From positions 57,866-96,208 of the forward strand of contig BFEA01000081.1 of NCBI GenBank assembly GCA_003427395.1: DNA of 38,343 nt, in the 5' to 3' direction. Source of the DNA: Chara braunii (Eukaryota > Streptophyta > Charophyceae > Charales > Characeae). Both the position numbers and the translations under genes were made by a program. Of this stretch, positions 9,776 to 18,153 are shown piece after piece. Under the pieces are notes generated by a model. That model was not told where the DNA came from. It worked only from the letters and a program-made list of their open reading frames with translations, and did not search any database. The first letter of the stretch is position 1, and every line of letters starts with the position of its first letter.

Positions 9776-11704
9776 TCACGCCCAGATGTCGGAGTCTATG
9801 CCAAGGCTAGGAAGCCATTTCTTTCCCTTGATGAACTTCTCCACGGTGTAGTCAGGGGCTTCGTCGTCGGACATGACACGGCTCCACGATACGCGTTGCT
9901 CCGTTGCCGATCCCGGACCTGTATTGCGGTACTCGAGGAACTCCGCCGTCTCGTGATTGTCAGCACCCTTTCCAACCAAGGTCCATCTCATCCAGCCCTC
10001 CGGGTTGATGCCGCCGAGATAGCAGAACATGTAGGCGACTCGAGCGTACGGCTTCCACGGACGGCCAAGGTACACCTGGCGGTAGGGGTGGACCTGACCC
10101 AGGTACACCGACTGATTGGTCGTGCGCTGATCGACGTCGCAATGGCGGAACACGAATCCAGTGTCCTCGTCCTTGCTCGTTCGCGCTTGTGCCGTCACTG
10201 TGTTTGTCCCGTTCGTCCGGAGGCTGTTCAGAGAGCAGGACTGGAACACCGCCGCCGCGTTGCCGAACACGTAGTCCACCGTTCCGTTGATGAGGCAGCG
10301 GTAGTAGTACTGCCAGCCGGAGTGCGCGTACAGAGTGTCCTGTTGCCCGAGGAAGTGGCAATTGACAAAGGCGGCCACTCCGGAGCCCAGCTTGCCCGGC
10401 GAGAGTTCGAGAGTGCGGAGGGACGCCCGAGACGCCACAGCCATCTGCACCTTCTGGGACCACCCCGCGTCGTTCTCGATGGCGAAGTCTATGCCCAGGA
10501 AGCCGAGCGCCTCCACAGCGAAGGTCGACGTGTTGCTGGTTTTCAGCCCCGTCGTGTAATTAGGGTTGGTGTAGTCGCCCCACTGAATCTTCGTCCTCGT
10601 TGGCCCTTCTCCGATGATCGTCAGCATGTACAGCTCCTTGGGAACGAACACCTTCTCTCTGTACAAACCCGCCTTGATCTTTATGACGATCCGATCGTCC
10701 GGCTTCTCCGCCCTCATCGTCACCGCAGCGTTGACGGCCTGCTGAATCTTCTTGAAATTGCCGCCTCCAGACGGGTCGACGGTGAAATCTGGGGTCACGC
10801 TGCGATCCACGTCCGCCTGCGCCAGCAACCTCCTCCTCATCAACCTCCGCCGGCTTCCCGCCACAACCACCTGCCCGCTGGCAATCCTGTCCCTCACGTT
10901 GGTTATCACATTCAGCGCGTTAGATAAATGGAAAGCAAACGTGACCGTGGAATTATACAGCGTCGCGCCCGCCGTTCCGTTAAACAACCACTCCACCGAA
11001 TCGAAGGTCGCATTGAAAGAGTCAGCCGACGAGGAGACCTCGACAGACAAGTTGAGAGCGGCAAAGAGCGCCTCCGCGCAGTCCGCCGTCTGCGTGCGCA
11101 GGGCGGAGAGCCCCGCGCGCGCGATGTCGTACTCCTCCTTCTTTGTAGCGTTCGCAACCTGCAGCAAGAGCGGCAGACTGTCGTACAAGCTCGCGTTACA
11201 CTCGTTCGCCGCAACCTCCCACACCGTCCCTCGCGCCGACATAACAAGTTGGTTAATGTCCTCTCTCACTTCCTTCGCCTTGGAACTGGACGCGGTCAAG
11301 ACCTTGATCGGGAAGGAGGCCAGCGTTTTCAGATCCGCCGTCGCGCTCAGGTTCAGACTGTTGCCATCACTGTAGTAAAGCAGGGTGTTCAGACACAGCT
11401 GGAAATCATCGCTGCCTTTGCAGGTCTGATTCGCCGCAGCACCCACCGTCAGCGGAGCGCTCTGCAGGTTCTGCTTGCTCCGGCCGCTCTGGCGAGCCCT
11501 GGTTACAGCGACTGGAATAGCGACGAGAAAGACGACAACGAAGACAACGCCCACGGATACGAGGAACCACTTGGCTGCGCTGCATCCGCGCTTTCGTTCG
11601 CCGCTACCCCGGGCGCCGCCGCCGCCGCCGCCGCCGCTCTCCTGAGGAGCGCGGTCCTCCCCCTCTATCTCCCTCACGCCACCAAGCCTGTCCCACGACG
11701 CCAT
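9776..11704 (-). CDS. PME: Pectin methylesterase with pro (inhibitor-like) domain
   Basis: The 642-residue frame ends in TGA. Residues 46-68 form one hydrophobic segment that can act as a type II signal anchor, after an acidic and Gly-rich cytosolic start. Residues ~90-265 are a PMEI-like pro-domain with four cysteines (95, 104, 169, 209). A double basic processing motif, SRRRLMRRRLLA (284-295), matches the subtilase site known from group 2 plant PMEs. The catalytic domain follows (305-642): GLYREKV, QMAV (Gln420), GQQDTLY (Gln455, Asp456), GTVDYVFG (Asp477) and YLGRPW (Arg548), so both catalytic Asp, both Gln and the Arg are present. The enzyme de-esterifies homogalacturonan in the wall, releasing methanol. 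Spacing between Gln420 and Gln455 is 13 residues longer than usual. The gene is GC-rich, has no visible intron and contrasts with the AT-rich surroundings. The start is the first in-frame Met before the anchor. Confidence 0.95.
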   Translation of the reverse strand: MASWDRLGGVREIEGEDRAPQESGGGGGGGARGSGERKRGCSAAKWFLVSVGVVFVVVFLVAIPVAVTRARQSGRSKQNLQSAPLTVGAAANQTCKGSDDFQLCLNTLLYYSDGNSLNLSATADLKTLASFPIKVLTASSSKAKEVREDINQLVMSARGTVWEVAANECNASLYDSLPLLLQVANATKKEEYDIARAGLSALRTQTADCAEALFAALNLSVEVSSSADSFNATFDSVEWLFNGTAGATLYNSTVTFAFHLSNALNVITNVRDRIASGQVVVAGSRRRLMRRRLLAQADVDRSVTPDFTVDPSGGGNFKKIQQAVNAAVTMRAEKPDDRIVIKIKAGLYREKVFVPKELYMLTIIGEGPTRTKIQWGDYTNPNYTTGLKTSNTSTFAVEALGFLGIDFAIENDAGWSQKVQMAVASRASLRTLELSPGKLGSGVAAFVNCHFLGQQDTLYAHSGWQYYYRCLINGTVDYVFGNAAAVFQSCSLNSLRTNGTNTVTAQARTSKDEDTGFVFRHCDVDQRTTNQSVYLGQVHPYRQVYLGRPWKPYARVAYMFCYLGGINPEGWMRWTLVGKGADNHETAEFLEYRNTGPGSATEQRVSWSRVMSDDEAPDYTVEKFIKGKKWLPSLGIDSDIWA

Positions 11705-12254
11705 CGCCGATCACACCAATACCGATGGGGCTGTGGCCGCGTTCACAAAAATTCTACCCGACGCGACAGTCGCACAACGCGTCCTCCCAAGTCCTTCCGT
11801 CTGAGTCCTTTCAAAGGACTGTCTAATGAGTCCGCGTGCGTATGAACTACCTCACCTACCCTACTCGTCCTTATATTGTTCTTCCTACAGCCAAACCCAC
11901 GGCGCGTCTAATCCTATCACACTATCGTTAAAACCTCTGGCAAAACGGTACTAGCTCTGGCTCAGTCGATCAACGAGTCATAGTCTGAGAACGAGTTTTT
12001 CAGTTACTGATCGCAGTCCTGTTCACGACAGAGCACCCAGCACAGAACTGCCCACCGCCGATCTCGTCCTCTAGCGAAGAAAAAACTATTTGACTTCGAC
12101 GCAGGGTCGCGCCTGACGGAAATTACGATCTAAGTACTAGAACGAAGGCACAATTGCTAACAATATAAATACACACTTAACGCCTATATAGACATCAACA
12201 ACGTATACGAATACGGCAGGACGGCGATAACAGGTAGCGCCAGCGATATAAGAA

Positions 12255-12285
<31 letters not shown>

Positions 12286-12750
12286 GAGCCGAAGAAAAGA
12301 TGACGGGAAAGAGAAGACCCCCCGAAGACGCTCAGAAACAACACGCGCAAACTACGTGATGAAAGGAGCTTGCTCGTTCCCCCCTTCTACTTCTTCGAGC
12401 GTGTTTGTCACCGCTACTTATATACCGGACAGGATGATTTTGTATACACAGCGCCGGCATTGGTCAGCACGATCCGTTCCCTGTTCTCACCGCCCAAGAC
12501 AATGGCGATTCCAACGAAAGAATTCAAAAAGGCTGGAGAAGACCAAGCCCTCCGCCGCTTGAAAACCGCCGTGCCCGCACCCTCTGCCGGCCTTCCGCGC
12601 CCTCCGCTCGCCTGCCGTCTACCTCGGCCAATGCGCCCCCGGCCGCTCCCTGGGCGGATTGATCTTCTTAGCCGAAAAACACCCGCCGTCTCTGCAGAAC
12701 TTGGCCGCCCAAACCCCATTTTATCAAGCGAGCGGAAGCGCAAATGACGG
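11705..12750. other. 5' flank of the pectin methylesterase gene
   Basis: No gene is supported here. The segment contains a GAA-rich stretch (about 12250-12292) and AT-rich words such as tataaata near 12165. Open frames running in from the pectin methylesterase region are shadows of that gene. The promoter is presumably within the first few hundred bases to the right of 11704. Confidence 0.5.
11871..11878 (-). promoter_or_regulatory. TATA-like element upstream of the pectin methylesterase
   Basis: On the minus strand the sequence aacaatataagga lies about 167 bases before the ATG. It is the nearest TATA-like word in a GC-rich 5' flank. Short AT words are common in this window, so the call is weak. 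Confidence 0.25.
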
Positions 12751-12755
12751 CTCTG

Positions 12756-12758
<3 letters not shown>

Positions 12759-12824
<66 letters not shown>
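12759..12824 (-). repeat. Poly(T) tract of 66 bases
   Basis: An uninterrupted T run; on the minus strand it is A66, as expected of a retroposon tail. On that strand the flank before it begins ccgcaaaaaa, with no recognised element body. Confidence 0.9.
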
Positions 12825-12826
<2 letters not shown>

Positions 12827-12880
12827 GGTTTTGCTCTCGTTGACCCCCTCCCGAAAAAACTTGCGGAAATGGTTCCGCGA

Positions 12881-13012
12881 CATGACTCTTCCCCTAGAAA
12901 GACGGAAGATACGCTACATGAATCTTCTCCTAGAACGCCGAAAGATTCACAAAAGCCATTCATACATGAATCTTCTCCTAGAACGCCGAAAGATTCACAA
13001 AAGCCATTCATT
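12881..13012. repeat. 48-bp tandem repeat, about 2.7 copies
   Basis: catgaatcttctcctagaac with gccgaaagattcacaaaagc occurs at 12917 and 12965. A diverged partial copy (catgactcttcccctaga) lies at 12881. The period is a multiple of three, so one frame reads as a 16-residue repeat, but the frame has no other sign of coding. Confidence 0.8.
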
Positions 13013-13092
13013 TTGTCCTTCTCCATGGTGAGCGCCGCGGCCAGCCCAAGAGGACCCTGCCGCACCACTCAACAAATATGAAGAGAAGACGA

Positions 13093-13190
13093 TTCTGGCG
13101 CGTGTATCTTCCCCCATCCAACAGCGAGATTCGTTCTCAGCGATATCTTCTCAGTTTGCATATCGCTGAGTGGTGCGTGGACGCCCAAGT
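13093..13190 (+). repeat. Copy of the dispersed short repeat family
   Basis: It reads tggcgcgtgtatcttcccc, then gattcgttctcag, then cagtttgcatatcgctgag and tggtgcgtggacgccc. The block order is the same as at 5163 and 5585. Confidence 0.45.
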
Positions 13191-13197
13191 AATTCTT

Positions 13198-13345
13198 TTC
13201 TTTTTTTTTTTTCTTTTTTTTTTAATTGGACCATTTCTCGATTTATGCGTGTCATCCATGCTAATCTTCTCTGGTCCTTCGGGACATCCGTTAAAATTGC
13301 ATATCCATGCTAATCTTCTCTGGTCCTTCGGGACATCCTCAATTG
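13198..13345 (-). pseudogene. Rearranged U6 retropseudogene with inverted 5' end
   Basis: Starting from the T/C-rich tract at 13198-13222 (the A tail of the minus strand), the plus strand shows the reverse complement of the U6 3' half (ggaccatttctcgatttatg, cgtgtcatcc), then atgctaatcttctctg, and then gtccttcgggacatccgtt in the sense orientation. The 5' hairpin is therefore inverted relative to the 3' half. The block atgctaatcttctctggtcc with ttcgggacatcc occurs twice, near 13259 and 13307. The U6 bases between agcatgg and ggatgac are missing. Confidence 0.8.
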
Positions 13346-13563
13346 CAGCGGACGGGAAGATGAAGATAGCAGAATGGTTACATTCGTAGGGCCGTCTGTT
13401 TAGGCCCGATTTGAGAAGAAGGAAACTGTTTCTTAATATAGGTAGTTGGGTTATTGCGGTGTGGTTAGTACATTTTAGTTTTTCTTAGTGTATTAGTTAG
13501 GACCTGTGGCAAAGAGCGGCTGTGGTTTTAGTCTGGTATTTATGTCCTGACAGGATAACTCCG

Positions 13564-13662
13564 GGGGCCAAGTCCCACTTACCCGAATGATCGATTTCTG
13601 ACCGCAGATTCGGAAGATCGACGACCCAAAATCAAGGATCAGCGTAAGTGGGACTTGGCCCC
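13564..13662. repeat. Perfect 19-bp inverted repeat with 61-base spacer
   Basis: The left arm ggggccaagtcccacttac (13564-13582) is the exact reverse complement of 13644-13662. Inside the spacer ccgaat and attcgg can pair as well, giving a nested hairpin. The right arm belongs to the LINE 3' UTR-like block, so the left arm may be an inverted partial copy of it. Confidence 0.85.
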
Positions 13663-13760
13663 GGGTAGAATTGTGAGGTCCCCGCCCTCTTTTCAATGTT
13701 CGTTTTGGTAATATAAAAAAGGGAGAGAATTAAAAAAAGAAAAAAAAAGAAAAAAAAAAA

Positions 13761-13764
<4 letters not shown>
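13640..13764 (+). mobile_element. LINE 3' end with A-rich tail
   Basis: gggacttggccccggg is followed by tgtgaggtccccgccctc and ttttcaatgtt, resembling the 3' UTR words of the LINEs at 604-720 and 15560-15700. An A-rich tract with occasional Gs closes it (13726-13764). No coding part of this copy is recognised upstream, so it is strongly 5' truncated. Confidence 0.45.
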
Positions 13765-13791
<27 letters not shown>

Positions 13792-13811
13792 GGCCCCTGC
13801 GCAAGGATGAC
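13761..13811 (+). pseudogene. U6 fragment directly after a poly(A) tract
   Basis: aaaattggaacgatacagag followed by aagattagcatggcccctgc and gcaaggatgac matches central U6 without a mismatch that I can see. The 5' hairpin is missing: its place is taken by the A tract of the preceding LINE end. The match stops at gatgac and continues into unrelated sequence. Confidence 0.85.
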
Positions 13812-14633
13812 TATAGAAGGCGAGGTTTGTTCTTCATGAAATGGAAGGCTGCTATAGCCTGACCGCATGCCATCATTTGCAAACATTCCAAGGGGGGTCC
13901 AGAAAGAACGCAAGGCAACCAAGAACTTACTCGGGCTCTTTGGCAAGGCGGCTGGTGTTCTGGCTCTCCGGCCCTGCATCAGGACACAGGGGCGGTCCCC
14001 ATCCAGCCAGGCCACTACTGGCATTATGAACAGAAGGAGCAGCAGAAAGGAGATCGGAGGCCCCCTTTCCGCACCAAGCATCTGGGTCTGGAGGCCTGTC
14101 GTCATTCTCCAAGGAAGGACCCAGCAACGCCACCCCAAAGGGTGGGTCCGGAATAACTCATCAGGGCAGGCCTTATTGAGGCCCTGCAATTTTTATGCCC
14201 GACTGGGCTCGCGGTTACTCGTGGATTTTTTACTATTTCTTGCGCTGGTGGATCTCGACGGTGACTTTTGTCTTGTGGCGATTTTTCCCGTACGCGCTCA
14301 GCGGCGGCGCTCCGTTCCTGGTACCTGCAGCAAGACGAACGGTTGAGATCTTTATCGGCGGTTCGCGACTCACCACGTGAAATCCGGGCCCGCCCTCACG
14401 TGCCCTCGGTGCATGGGGGGTACCCCAGAATTGCATTTTCTTCTGATCTCAACTGTTCTGAAGACTCTCTGGCATCTGAACTCGGTTTTGTAAAGTGGTC
14501 GATTTCAATTAGACAATTTTTGTAAATTATTTGTTCATTCCCCTTGCATGCCATGATGGTTGTCTGTCAGTTCTTTTGTTCATCCTTAACCCCTCTTACA
14601 CCTCTGACGAATAACTCGCCCAAGGAACACACC
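13812..14633. other. Unassigned stretch between two U6 fragments
   Basis: It is moderately GC-rich, with open frames in several directions. A frame at 14195-14380 reads as a Trp/Phe-rich hydrophobic segment, and one at 13867-14346 shows no domain. Nothing supports a specific gene; fragments of a retroposed transcript fused to U6 are possible. Confidence 0.4.
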
Positions 14634-14690
14634 GATCTTCTCTGGATGAGACTGTATCGTTCCAATTTTAACGGATGAAATTTGGCAGTG
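14634..14690 (-). pseudogene. U6 fragment next to an 81-base poly(T) tract
   Basis: On the minus strand catccgttaaaattggaacg continues into atacag, and after an 8-base interruption agaagat. This is U6 from the end of its 5' hairpin to the middle. It starts about 20 bases after the end of the A81 tail of the neighbouring minus-strand LINE. Confidence 0.75.
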
Positions 14691-14698
14691 TTTCTTTT

Positions 14699-14701
<3 letters not shown>

Positions 14702-14782
<81 letters not shown>

Positions 14783-15545
14783 CTTTTTTTTCTTTTTTTA
14801 AGAGAACACATTCCATTTACTCGTGAAAAGGACTGGGAGCATTATCCAGCTTGGCTCTGTGCAGGACCCATAGGGACCCGATTTACCCCCTACAGAATTC
14901 CATCTTTTCATCTCGTCAAACCCATTCCGTGTTCCCAGTCTACTACCAAATCGTCCCAAAGAAAGGCTTTTAAAATTCTCTACCCCTACCTCTCCACCCT
15001 GGAACCGAAATCTCCTAGTCCATTCATTGTCCTTTCCTAACCTTCCCTAATCTCCTTCTCCTACCCCTAACAGCCCTACTCGTTACCTTCCACCCATATG
15101 ACTGTTACACAAGGTCTATGCGACCCCCTGAGCCTAATTCGACTCGGCTATACCCCACCCAAATCACCTCTCTACTCCCCAGACCTATTCATTGGGTGAG
15201 TTTGACCTCCTGTGGTCCTAGTCAACCGAGAGGGCAGGTTATCCCCACTGTTCCTCACACTTCTCGTTTCCCTCTGCTAACCCTACCATATTTGCTGAGT
15301 CAGGGAGACAGGACCAACTTCCCCTCCAGTGTCACTGCAGCCAATCCGCAGCTTCTTGCCCACCTGCAGCCCCCCGGAGATCGGCTTTGGTCTGCTTTGC
15401 GATGCCAGTCAGAAATGATCATAGTGCGAGTTAAAAATTTGCACTTTTTCTTGACTGTCTTTTCTGCTGACCATTCTCTTCTGAACAGGATGGTGTTGCG
15501 ATCCTCCCAAATGATCCACATAATGGCATCCTTTTTTTCTTTTCT
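14702..15545 (-). mobile_element. 5'-truncated LINE copy with 81-base poly(A) tail
   Basis: Read on the minus strand: C-terminal coding tail (15521-15300), about 500 bases of 3' UTR without a gene, then AAAAAAAGAAAAAAAAG and A81 (14782-14702). The 5' end near 15535-15545 abuts the A/G-rich tail of a second LINE in the same orientation. Confidence 0.6.
15300..15521 (-). pseudogene. LINE ORF2 C-terminal fragment
   Basis: The frame reads WIIWEDRNTILFRREWSAE, then a Lys-rich stretch, then IISDWHRKADQ, and ends in TGA. It shares W-x-x-W-E-D-R-N-x-x-LF and DWxRK with the fragment at 1-234. The homology starts abruptly at the left-hand end of the truncated copy, so the initiator Met is fortuitous. 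No catalytic domain is retained. Confidence 0.6.
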
Positions 15546-16294
15546 TTTTCTTGGGGGGGGGGGGGAAGAAATAGAAACTTTTATTTACAAAACATTGGAA
15601 ACCTAGGCCGGGAATCCTCACAGGCAACCCGGAAATAGCTGGGGCCCATACCCAGAGTAGGCTGGTGCAGGAAATCGGGTCCAGCGTCCCATCTACCCGC
15701 TATCCTCAGTTCTTTGTAAGGAATTCTTCCAAGTAAACCATGAAGCATAGAAAACGAGGAGTTGCAGGGGGGGAAGGACATCCCATCCCAGTACTCCTTG
15801 ACATCTACTTTGACACATCTGACAAACACAACAGTTTTTTTCGAAATCATGCAATCATTCGAAAACAGACCAAAGCAGCACAACTACTAATCCTAGATTC
15901 ACCGCAATTAAGCCCGCGCCGCGGCAAATCTAACACAACCCCCTAAAGCCGATTGTTATTATGAAGGATGCAGCCAAGGTTTGAGCTCCTGCCCCCCATC
16001 CGTAGACAGGGAGGTCACGTCGCCTTCTCTCGCCCAAGACCTCGCAAACCAAGGCTTGCCTCACCGCCCTTTGCTTGTGGAGCGTTTCCACTCTACGCCA
16101 ATCACCATTCTCACCGACAAGAGAATTTGGGCCTGGTCCTCGAAGCTCGAGACCTTCTCGCCCTCGAAAACAGCTCTGTTGAACTTCCTTGCTCTCCAAA
16201 TTTCCTGCATTATTACTTCCCTGCAGACCAGCGCCATGTATCCCCAACCTTCAGAGTAGTTGAAGCCTGGGGACGGAAACGAGCCAAACAAGAC

Positions 16295-16777
16295 TCATTC
16301 GTCTGTCCATGCAAAGGAATCAGTATTGTGTTGCCATAGGTCTGCCCACCATTGCCAGACTTTATCCATCAGCAACACTGAACCCAGAGATGTGCGTTGG
16401 ATTCCCACTCTCATTCGCACCTGGAGCATGTATCTGAAAGCTTCATTCCTCTGGACTCTGGAGTTCAGCCACATGGTCGTGGGAATCACTTGCAAGCTCT
16501 GTAACCATAATAAGCTGGCATTGCATTGTGACAACATTTTCTTCAGAGCCAACCATAGTGTCGGCCAGTTGGGAGTCTGGACAGACGACCCCTTCATCTT
16601 TTGGAACTTGCGACTGGCCATGTCTCCTGGAGTGTTGGTGACTCTCGATCTCAGAGCCCTCATACTCACCTTGGGTGCATACGGACACAGGGGAGTAACT
16701 ACTTCCCTGCCCTGGTCTCCATGCTTTCGCCCCAAGAGGAGGGGTTCCGCTCGAAAGTTTTCGGCTTCTCCCAACAT
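16295..16777 (-). pseudogene. LINE ORF2 C-terminal segment, longest open part
   Basis: The open frame of 160 codons is rich in Trp and basic residues. Its key words are NWPTLWLALKKM, IPTTMWLNSRVQ and DKVWQWWADLW. On its 5' side (right) the frame continues through SAYKQT and a TGA to the insertion point at 16840. Its 3' continuation reads SCLARFRPQASTTLKVGDTW before stops. The family is assigned from context and from the tail motif shared with the other LINE copies; no RT or endonuclease motif lies within this piece. Confidence 0.5.
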
Positions 16778-16829
16778 GACCGTCTGTTTATAAGCCGATC
16801 ACACCTTCCCACAACCCAGGGTGGAGTTA

Positions 16830-17188
16830 AACACCTTCTCCGTGTAGCACACCGAACATGTTCGGAGCTTTTCCAAACGTCCAAACATGTTCGGGTGTTC
16901 GGCCGAACACCTCCCGAATGTGTTCAGCCGAACATATTAAAAAAACAAACAAAAAAAGAACTTTTTTTTTGGGTTTTGATTCTTTACTCGAGTTTGGTTA
17001 CGAATTTAATCATACCTCCCCGACAAAAGTTGTTTGTAATTTTATTTTACATAACATATATTGTTTCATATTTTTCTAAGAATTTTTGGTTTTCTTTTTT
17101 AAATACTTTTATGTTCGCATTCGGAGGGTTTGGAGCTTGTTCTCGTTCGGTCACCGAACCCGAACACGATGGTACACAACACCTTCTC
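16830..17188. mobile_element. 337-bp non-autonomous insertion with 8-11 bp target duplication
   Basis: aacaccttctc is present at 16830-16840 and 17178-17188, bracketing 16841-17177. The insert begins cgtgtagcacaccgaacatg and ends cgaacccgaacacgatgg followed by tacac. The reverse complement of the end starts gtgtaccatcgtgttcgg, so short imperfect inverted ends (gtgta-n-ca) are present. Subterminal gttcgg/ccgaac words form palindromes (ccgaacatgttcgg, gtgttcggccgaacac). It has no coding capacity. Such subterminal repeats and an 8-bp-class duplication suggest a hAT- or Mutator-type MITE. It splits the LINE frame, so it is younger than the LINE. Confidence 0.7.
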
Positions 17189-18153
17189 TTGCAAATGTAT
17201 TAGCGGAGTGCCTTTAGCTGAGTTAGGGCCTATTCTCCATTCTTCTACTCTCCAACCAGCGGGCAAGTCTAGTCCTATCACCTACCATATCAAGGCAGGC
17301 TCGTCCTCTGCTCTGACCCAAGTGCAACATTCGTTCTCTGTTGCAGATTTCAGAACTGAAGACCAGTGTTGAGGGCAGGCGACAATCAGCTTAACCTATT
17401 CGCTGCTACCCCTCGCAGGTGAGAAAATCTTAACTTTAGTTCCTCTTTCGAAATTCAGTCATCCCTGGCTCCGTCCCAGAGATATTTGATCAAGAAGACC
17501 CGTTTTTGTACCCAAGCCTTCCCAAAGTTCCCCACATCATCGCATGCTGAGAACATAGGGCCCTCACGCTGACAGATCAGAGAATTTTCGAAAAGACACA
17601 GGTTTAGCACCTCTAATTTAGAGGTTGATGAGTGGATGTCAGTGGTCTGTGGGAAAAAATTCTTCCAAGCCAACAGAATGCCTCTCTAAACTCTTCATTT
17701 CGTGTGCCTGTTGAGAAAGAACGGTAAGAGAGTGCAGTGCCCAATTTCATCATGGTTGGACAGGGATCATTCCTTCCCAAGGATGTATTCGGTTACTCTG
17801 ACCCATACTTCGGACGAATTTTCAAAAAACGCCTTAAACACTCATTTGGCAAATAAGCCCAAGTTTTATGTTTGTACGTCTAGGAGGCCGAACTCCCCAT
17901 GGGCCTAACAAAGGCAAATAGCATCTTGAACACGTTGTTAATGTACATCCGATCTTCCTCAAGAATAGGCTTCCAGATATATCTCCCCGCCACTTCAACA
18001 GAAAAATTCCCACAAGAAATGAAAGCTGAAAAAAACTTTCATTCAAAAAAAATCATTCGTATTTATAAATTATCGTTCCAATGTTCGTCCAATTCTAAAA
18101 TTTACAGTTTTATTTAATTAGTTCCCGTCTAAATATGAGTTTTTCCTTCCAAC

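Larger units (their letters stand above)
15560..18045 (-). mobile_element. LINE remnant (ORF2 C-terminal half plus 3' UTR), split by a later insertion
   Basis: Minus-strand pieces line up as a C-terminal polyprotein. At 17673-17455: WKNFFPQTTDIHSS, then AWVQKRVFLIKYLWDG before a TGA where Trp would fit. At ~17281-17190: PNSAKGTPLIHLQEKV. At 16777-16295: NWPTLWLALKKM, LQVIPTTMWLNSRVQR, MLQVRMRVGIQRTSLG, DKVWQWWADLW. At 16240-16061: IWRARKFNRAVFEGEK. Coding-like sequence with stops reaches right to about 18045. The Trp-rich spacing is that of the region after the RT in plant LINEs; the RT itself is not here. The 3' UTR follows, with gggacgctggacccg near 15690, gaggattcccggcct near 15620 and AATAAA near 15580. 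Confidence 0.6.

Noticed and set aside
9896-11845. Two long plus-strand open frames (343 and 305 codons) opposite the pectin methylesterase
   Set aside because: They are Arg/His/Val-rich mirror frames caused by the GC-rich codon use of the real gene and contain no domain.
13867-14380. Open frames between two U6 fragments, one with a hydrophobic Trp/Phe stretch
   Set aside because: No domain, no consistent frame and no similarity to other parts of the window; kept only as unassigned sequence.
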